DNA of 7,488 bases from CAZMYO01 sp964570525 (lineage in GTDB: Bacteria > Patescibacteriota > Patescibacteriia > Magasanikbacterales > GWA2-37-8): positions 1 to 7,488 of the forward strand of contig CAZMYO010000045.1 in assembly GCA_964570525.1 (NCBI GenBank), in the 5' to 3' direction. The notes beneath the pieces are model-generated. The model saw only the letters and a program-made list of their open reading frames with translations. It was not told the DNA's origin and ran no database searches. Below are positions 4,682 through 7,488 of the stretch, one piece after another. The translations under genes and the position numbers were made by a program. Each line of letters starts with the position of its first letter. The first letter of the stretch is position 1.

Positions 4682-5242
4682 CTAGAGATTGGGCGGCCAT
4701 AACCCATGGCCTTTTCCTTCACGGTAACCGAAGAAGCGGTAGCGGGGAGGCCAGGGCTGATCATCATCCGCGACCAGCGTCAGCACCAACTCCCCTTCCT
4801 CCATCTGGAGGACTGGGAACAAGCGCTTACCTTTACAGCGCTTATCCTTATTGCGCTCATCTTTATTGTGCTCGCAATCGCAATGCATCAGCGACCCCAA
4901 GGCGACGATTGGGTCACGGCAGTGATCTTGAGGAGGTTTGCTGGCCAAAGCAATGAGTTGATCGACATTTCCAGGGGTGAGCCTTCTTCCCTTCAGATTT
5001 TCGCGCACATGACAGGTTAAAGAAGCGCCAACAGCAGGATAAACCAGCTCAAGCCTTACCTCAACAGCCGGATGAAGCACCGGGGAAGGTAAGGACAAGA
5101 TGCGGGGACTGACGCGACTGAAATCACACACCGAATCACACACCGCAATCCGCTGGATACGCGGACGACCGTAGAAGACGGTAACGTAGCATGGTTCGTT
5201 GGAAATCGGGTTCCGATCGTTGAGCTCCGCTCTTGTCCGCAT
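4682..5242 (-). CDS. Hypothetical protein, 186 aa, Cys-rich, internal repeats
   Basis: I do not recognise a family. Expression signals are strong: a near-consensus promoter (5271-5299), AGGAGG (minus strand, 5251-5256) 8 nt before the ATG, and a terminator after the stop. The frame is therefore almost certainly real. There is no signal peptide or membrane segment. The protein has eight cysteines (18, 35, 39, 77, 108, 121, 123, 136), including CDSVC (35-39) and HCDCEH (120-124), which could bind a metal, although no known zinc-finger spacing is evident. Two parts come from DNA tandem duplications: the VCDSVCD segment (12-bp unit, 5122-5145) and a basic pentapeptide run NKDER/NKDKR/CKGKR (126-140; 15-bp unit, 4823-4867). 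The C-terminus is rich in aromatic residues, Pro and Gly (WPPRYRFFGYREGKGHGLWP). It appears to be a free-standing single-gene transcript, divergent from tsaE. Confidence 0.8.
   Translation of the reverse strand: MRTRAELNDRNPISNEPCYVTVFYGRPRIQRIAVCDSVCDFSRVSPRILSLPSPVLHPAVEVRLELVYPAVGASLTCHVRENLKGRRLTPGNVDQLIALASKPPQDHCRDPIVALGSLMHCDCEHNKDERNKDKRCKGKRLFPVLQMEEGELVLTLVADDDQPWPPRYRFFGYREGKGHGLWPPNL
4823..4867 (-). repeat. 15-bp tandem repeat (3 degenerate copies)
   Basis: Three units, GCGCTTACCTTTACA, GCGCTTATCCTTATT and GCGCTCATCTTTATT (plus strand), are directly adjacent, with a weak fourth up to 4882. On the coding strand each gives five residues: CKGKR, NKDKR and NKDER. The unit keeps the reading frame. 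Confidence 0.7.
5122..5145 (-). repeat. 12-bp perfect tandem duplication
   Basis: AATCACACACCG occurs twice in direct succession. On the coding strand it gives the VCDS/VCDF pair of the 186-aa protein and so creates the CxxxC motif. Confidence 0.8.
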
Positions 5243-5250
5243 GTTTCTTG

Positions 5251-5256
5251 CCTCCT
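5251..5256 (-). promoter_or_regulatory. Strong Shine-Dalgarno of the 186-aa gene
   Basis: AGGAGG on the minus strand, 8 nt before the ATG at 5242. It fixes this start, and it contrasts with gatC, gatA, lgt and the PLD gene, which have no recognisable site. Confidence 0.85.
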
Positions 5257-5270
5257 AACAATCTGGAGAA

Positions 5271-5299
5271 TTTATAACAGAGACAAACGGTTTTGTCAA
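5271..5299 (-). promoter_or_regulatory. Near-consensus promoter of the 186-aa gene
   Basis: Minus strand TTGACA (5294-5299, perfect), 17-bp spacer, TATAAA (5271-5276, 5/6). The expected start is near 5264, giving a leader of about 22 nt that contains the Shine-Dalgarno. A small dyad, GACAAA (5282-5287) and TTTGTC (5292-5297), lies in the spacer and overlaps the -35 box, and could be an operator. Confidence 0.82.
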
Positions 5300-5300
5300 G

Positions 5301-5331
5301 AAAAACTTTGAAAAAACTTTGAAAAACTTTG
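5301..5331. repeat. Three direct repeats of AAAAACTTTG
   Basis: Copies at 5301-5310, 5312-5321 and 5322-5331 (one extra A before the second). They sit exactly between the two divergent -35 boxes, and the last copy supplies the TTG of the tsaE -35 box. They could be regulator-binding repeats or a simple tandem repeat. Confidence 0.7.
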
Positions 5332-5357
5332 ACAAAAAAGCCCGGCTTTGGTATGAA
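5329..5357 (+). promoter_or_regulatory. Probable promoter of tsaE
   Basis: TTGACA (5329-5334, perfect), 17-bp spacer, TATGAA (5352-5357, 4/6 to TATAAT). The expected start is near 5364, giving a leader of about 60 nt that contains the double hairpin at 5379-5408. Confidence 0.55.
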
Positions 5358-5378
5358 TACTAATCCCTCCCAGTTTCT

Positions 5379-5408
5379 TCAGCCGAAGGCTGATCCGCCT
5401 ATGGCGGA
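5379..5408 (+). repeat. 30-bp double-hairpin module in the tsaE leader
   Basis: Two abutting hairpins: TCAGCC-GAA-GGCTGA (5379-5393) and TCCGCC-TAT-GGCGGA (5394-5408), each with 6-bp arms and a 3-nt loop. Length and plan equal the gatA copy at 3303-3332, and the right-hand hairpins share both arms. It ends 17 bp before the tsaE ATG. There is no T-tract, so it is not a terminator; it could affect translation or RNA stability. Confidence 0.8.
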
Positions 5409-5425
5409 AAACAAGCATAAAAAAG

Positions 5426-5854
5426 ATGCAGATAATTACTCACTCCGACAGTGAAACAAAAGAGTTTGGAAAAAAAATCGCCTCCACTTTGCGCGGGGGC
5501 GATATTGTTTGTCTCTACGGCGAGCTCGGCGCCGGAAAAACTACCCTGGTAAAAGGCCTGGCCGAGGGCTTAGGCGTGAAAGAAGAAATAACCAGCCCCA
5601 CTTTTACGCTGATGAATGTGTACGAAGTCCAAAGTCAAAAGTCTAAAGTCAAAAGTCTAGTGCACATCGACACCTACCGTTTAAAAAATGCCGAGGAGCT
5701 GATCCAAATCGGCGCGGAAGATTACTTGGGACAGCCGGATACCGTGACAATTATCGAATGGCCGGAAAAAATTGAGGAGCTTTTGAAGGGGGAAAAATTG
5801 ATTAAAATTACGCTCGAGCATGGGGAAAAAGGTCAAAGAAAAATAATTTTGTAA
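5426..5854 (+). CDS. tsaE: tRNA t6A biosynthesis ATPase TsaE (YjeE family)
   Basis: P-loop ATPase of the TsaB-TsaD-TsaE machinery that makes N6-threonylcarbamoyladenosine at position 37 of ANN-decoding tRNAs; cytoplasmic. At 142 aa it is a usual length. Visible motifs: Walker A GELGAGKTT (32-40, K38), the SPTFTL strand/switch (57-62), HIDTYRL (80-86), the ELIQIGAEDYL helix (91-101) and IIEWPEKI (109-116). The first ATG is used because family similarity starts at once (THSDSETKEFGKKIA). There is no clear Shine-Dalgarno. Between SPTFTLMNVY and HIDTYRL the protein has the extra stretch EVQSQKSKVKS (67-77), coded by a 7-bp tandem repeat, where E. coli TsaE (recalled) has a few fewer residues. Its partners tsaB and tsaD are not in the window. 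It is transcribed away from the 186-aa gene and towards the PLD gene, 57 bp apart, with no terminator hairpin seen between them. Confidence 0.95.
   Translation: MQIITHSDSETKEFGKKIASTLRGGDIVCLYGELGAGKTTLVKGLAEGLGVKEEITSPTFTLMNVYEVQSQKSKVKSLVHIDTYRLKNAEELIQIGAEDYLGQPDTVTIIEWPEKIEELLKGEKLIKITLEHGEKGQRKIIL
5624..5658 (+). repeat. 7-bp tandem repeat in tsaE (5 copies)
   Basis: Units GAAGTCC, AAAGTCA, AAAGTCT, AAAGTCA and AAAGTCT follow one another, and the last four form a perfect 14-bp duplication (5631-5658). They encode most of EVQSQKSKVKSL. The unit is not a multiple of three, so a one-unit slip would break the frame. Confidence 0.88.
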
Positions 5855-5886
5855 GCCTATTATTAAACTCTGTTTCACTTTTGTAT

Positions 5887-5909
5887 TTTCGTAGCTTTCG
5901 TATTTCGTA
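5887..5909. repeat. TTTCGTA heptamer repeat, 3 copies
   Basis: Copies at 5887-5893, 5896-5902 and 5903-5909, in the short gap between the convergent tsaE and PLD genes. The unit length matches the repeat in tsaE, with a different sequence. No hairpin with a T-tract is seen here for either gene. Confidence 0.65.
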
Positions 5910-5911
5910 CA

Positions 5912-7018
5912 TTACACAAACTTCTCAAACTTTTTCGCGAGCCATTCTTTAAACCGGCTCCCCCACCCGCGGTTAATCCAACGCTCTACTTCCAATGGCT
6001 CCGCTTCCTCCCGCCAGCCCTCGATAATTGCGTTCAGATCACTCACCATTTGCTCGTCATTAAAATAAACCCCGGCCTCCTCATTGAGAAAAAAGCTCCG
6101 CGCTGTAAAATTGGCGCTGCCCACAAACCCGGCTTTACCATCCATGGTGATGGCTTTGCCATGATTCATTTTTCTCGAGAGATAAATTTTTCCGCCGGCT
6201 TTGTGCGTTAGCCCAAAATACGCTCGGGCAATCCATTCCATAATTTTATAGTCTGGTCTCACCGGTAAAAAAATATTCACCTTCACCCCGCGCGCCCTGG
6301 CTTTAGCCATAAGCTCCAAAAAATGCCGATCCGGCGCGTAGTAAGGCGTGAGCAAATTAAAACTCTCCTTGGCTAACGAGAGGCCCCGCACAAACAAACG
6401 CTTGAGCGGAGAATAACGCGAATAAAGCGGCGTGCGCAGGATAAAATTAAATTTTTTCCGCCACTCCTCAATCCCGACCGCGAGCTTGGGATGCAACAGA
6501 TGACGCACCTTGTTCTTATCCCCACCCGCGCGGATATAGCTCCGCGCGAACCCCCGCACAAGCGGCCTCACTACGCGGCCGGATAGACGCAGATAAATAT
6601 CATACCACTCGCTAAATTTTGCCGAGACGTTTACTCCGCCCACAAAAGCGGTTGTTTCGTCAATAATGAGAACCTTGCGGTGATTACGCCGCCAGAGCCG
6701 ATCAAGCCAATTACCCAGCCGCCACTCCGGATGGAATTTGTTATACCAGCACACCTCTACCCCGGCCCCCCGCATCCGCGCCAGGGCAAGCGAGGACAAA
6801 TAAAAACTACCCACCCGATCTAAAATTAGCTTGACTTCCAGACCGGACTCGGCTTTGTCGCATAATGCATCTACGAAACGCGAGCCTACGGCATCGTCAA
6901 CAAAAATATACACTTCCCAATAGATGGATTTTGTGGCGAGGGATAGCGCCTGGCGCATCGCTTCCCAGGCCTCGATGGTGGTGCGATAAAATTGATAAGT
7001 AAATGGCGCGGATTGCAT
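5912..7018 (-). CDS. Phospholipase D / cardiolipin synthase-like protein
   Basis: The 368-aa protein has two PLD domains, each with a complete HKD motif: HRKVLIID (113-120; H113, K115, D120) followed by TTAFVGGVNVS, and HGKAITMD (286-293; H286, K288, D293) followed by FVGSANFTARS. The family makes cardiolipin from phosphatidylglycerol or other phospholipids, or hydrolyses phosphodiesters. The sequence around the motifs (VGGVNVS..F..WYD, YY.PD..FL..L..A..RGV.V.IFLP) is of the cardiolipin synthase kind. It lacks the N-terminal membrane helices of classical ClsA and is shorter, so it is closer to ClsB-type proteins; membrane association would be peripheral. The C-terminus (KEWLAKKFEKFV) is amphipathic and basic. 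The ATG at 7018 is only 6 nt from a -10-like box, so the message may be leaderless. Activity on cardiolipin is inferred. Confidence 0.9.
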   Translation of the reverse strand: MQSAPFTYQFYRTTIEAWEAMRQALSLATKSIYWEVYIFVDDAVGSRFVDALCDKAESGLEVKLILDRVGSFYLSSLALARMRGAGVEVCWYNKFHPEWRLGNWLDRLWRRNHRKVLIIDETTAFVGGVNVSAKFSEWYDIYLRLSGRVVRPLVRGFARSYIRAGGDKNKVRHLLHPKLAVGIEEWRKKFNFILRTPLYSRYSPLKRLFVRGLSLAKESFNLLTPYYAPDRHFLELMAKARARGVKVNIFLPVRPDYKIMEWIARAYFGLTHKAGGKIYLSRKMNHGKAITMDGKAGFVGSANFTARSFFLNEEAGVYFNDEQMVSDLNAIIEGWREEAEPLEVERWINRGWGSRFKEWLAKKFEKFV

Positions 7019-7024
7019 AACGAT

Positions 7025-7030
7025 AGTATA
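7025..7030 (-). promoter_or_regulatory. -10 box of the PLD gene, possibly leaderless
   Basis: TATACT (minus strand, 5/6 to consensus; the same hexamer as for gatC) followed by only six bases, ATCGTT, before the ATG. A start 6-7 nt downstream would fall on the ATG. The -35 position (about 7048-7053) is only a T-run, so the promoter is weak by this rule. No Shine-Dalgarno is present. Confidence 0.5.
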
Positions 7031-7047
7031 CCTTTAAACCAACCATT

Positions 7048-7077
7048 AAAAAAGAGAAAGCCCGATTGGCATCGGGC
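7048..7077 (-). terminator. Intrinsic terminator of the 124-aa gene
   Basis: Read on the minus strand: a perfect 7-bp stem, GCCCGAT-GCCA-ATCGGGC (7060-7077), followed by TTTCTCTTTTTT. It lies 24 bp after the stop codon, and its T-tract runs into the -35 region of the PLD gene. Confidence 0.88.
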
Positions 7078-7101
7078 ACCACCGAGAGATGGCAGAGATG
7101 A

Positions 7102-7476
7102 TTAGTCGCGGAAATCAATGGCTAGCTCCGGCTGATCCCATTTTAGATCAGCGCCGATTCCTTGAGAAAGAACGGCCTCGCATTGAAGAATAATCCGTAA
7201 TTCTTTGGATTCGGTATCGTAATATACGCGGGCGGGCTTGGCTTTGGTCACTGACCACCTAAAGTAACCGTGCGTTACCGTACGCGCGTTGCCCATAGCC
7301 TGTTCCCAAAATTCGGGAGAGAGCAGTTGGCCGAGTACACTCGCGTGAGCGGAAGAAAGTTTTGGCAGGCAGTAAGTTATGTTGAGCGTCCGGGTGGCGC
7401 AATTCCACACCACAGCCCTCGCCTTGTTTAAATCAAGAAATTCACCGAGCCACTTTCTGCGGTTTACAGGGTCCAT
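7102..7476 (-). CDS. Hypothetical protein, 124 aa
   Basis: I do not recognise a family. The frame is supported by a Shine-Dalgarno (AGGAG, 7 nt before the ATG) and by a clear terminator after the TAA. The protein is soluble and acidic at the end (AIDFRD), with no signal peptide or membrane helix. Features seen: an N-terminal basic patch (NRRKWLGEFLDLNKAR, 5-20), an alternating hydrophobic stretch (VVWNCATRTLNITYCLPKL, 22-40), an amphipathic segment around SPEFWEQAMGNA (53-64), and a likely beta-strand pair near ARVYYDTESKELRIILQCE (82-100). It has three cysteines (26, 36, 99). With its own ribosome site and terminator, it resembles the 186-aa gene in layout but not in sequence. The promoter would lie beyond the right edge. 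Confidence 0.75.
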   Translation of the reverse strand: MDPVNRRKWLGEFLDLNKARAVVWNCATRTLNITYCLPKLSSAHASVLGQLLSPEFWEQAMGNARTVTHGYFRWSVTKAKPARVYYDTESKELRIILQCEAVLSQGIGADLKWDQPELAIDFRD

Positions 7477-7483
7477 TATTTTT

Positions 7484-7488
7484 CTCCT
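7484..7488 (-). promoter_or_regulatory. Shine-Dalgarno of the 124-aa gene
   Basis: AGGAG on the minus strand at the window edge, 7 nt before the ATG at 7476. It supports this start. Confidence 0.75.

Noticed and set aside
4706..5020. Plus-strand frame with a hydrophobic stretch (TALILIALIFIVLAIAM) that looks like a membrane helix
   Set aside because: It is the antisense reading of the 15-bp repeat in the 186-aa gene. Promoter, Shine-Dalgarno and terminator all support the minus strand.
5337..5349. Possible terminator on the minus strand (AAAGC-CGG-GCTTT plus T-run) between the divergent promoters
   Set aside because: Only a 5-bp stem, no minus-strand gene upstream to end, and it falls in the spacer of the tsaE promoter.
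5379..5408. Riboswitch or attenuator in the tsaE leader
   Set aside because: The two hairpins lack a T-tract and any recognised aptamer core, and the same module occurs inside gatA, so a dispersed repeat is the simpler reading.

Overview
This 7.5-kb window looks like ordinary chromosome from an uncultivated bacterium of the Patescibacteria / Candidate Phyla Radiation, most likely the Parcubacteria side. The assignment is an inference. It rests on a serine tRNA without an encoded CCA, a double-domain LOG-family protein, a divergent Lgt, core genes mostly without Shine-Dalgarno sites, short orphan genes between terminators, and many short palindromic and tandem repeats, some inside essential genes. 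No stop-codon reassignment is needed.

Layout. Positions 1-475 hold a minus-strand tRNA-Ser(GGA) flanked by small hairpins. Positions 476-4562 are a minus-strand cluster, read from the right: gatC, a 122-bp MITE-like inverted repeat, gatA, a duplicated LOG-family gene and lgt. A promoter precedes gatC and its -35 box lies in the stem of an upstream terminator. Positions 4632-5242 hold a 186-aa orphan gene (minus) with a near-consensus promoter, a strong Shine-Dalgarno and its own terminator. Its promoter is divergent from that of tsaE (5426-5854, plus) and the two -35 boxes lie in a shared inverted repeat. tsaE converges on a phospholipase D / cardiolipin synthase-like gene (5912-7018, minus), whose -10 box lies so close to the ATG that the transcript may be leaderless. 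A second orphan gene of 124 aa (7102-7476, minus) ends the window, with its own Shine-Dalgarno and terminator.

Functions. GatC and GatA are two of the three subunits of the tRNA-dependent amidotransferase (gatB is not here). TsaE serves t6A tRNA modification. Lgt and the PLD protein act on membrane lipids. The LOG-family protein is a nucleotide-processing enzyme. The two orphans have no recognisable function.

The most interesting feature is repeat invasion of core genes. A 30-bp module of two abutting 6-3-6 hairpins occurs in the tsaE leader and again, with the same architecture, as exactly ten in-frame codons of gatA. gatA also carries a 39-bp palindrome-bounded insert (13 codons long) and a 37-bp run of an 8-bp tandem repeat. 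tsaE carries a 35-bp run of a 7-bp tandem repeat. This resembles the protein-invading palindromic elements of Rickettsia, but with different sequences and with a second, tandem-repeat class.
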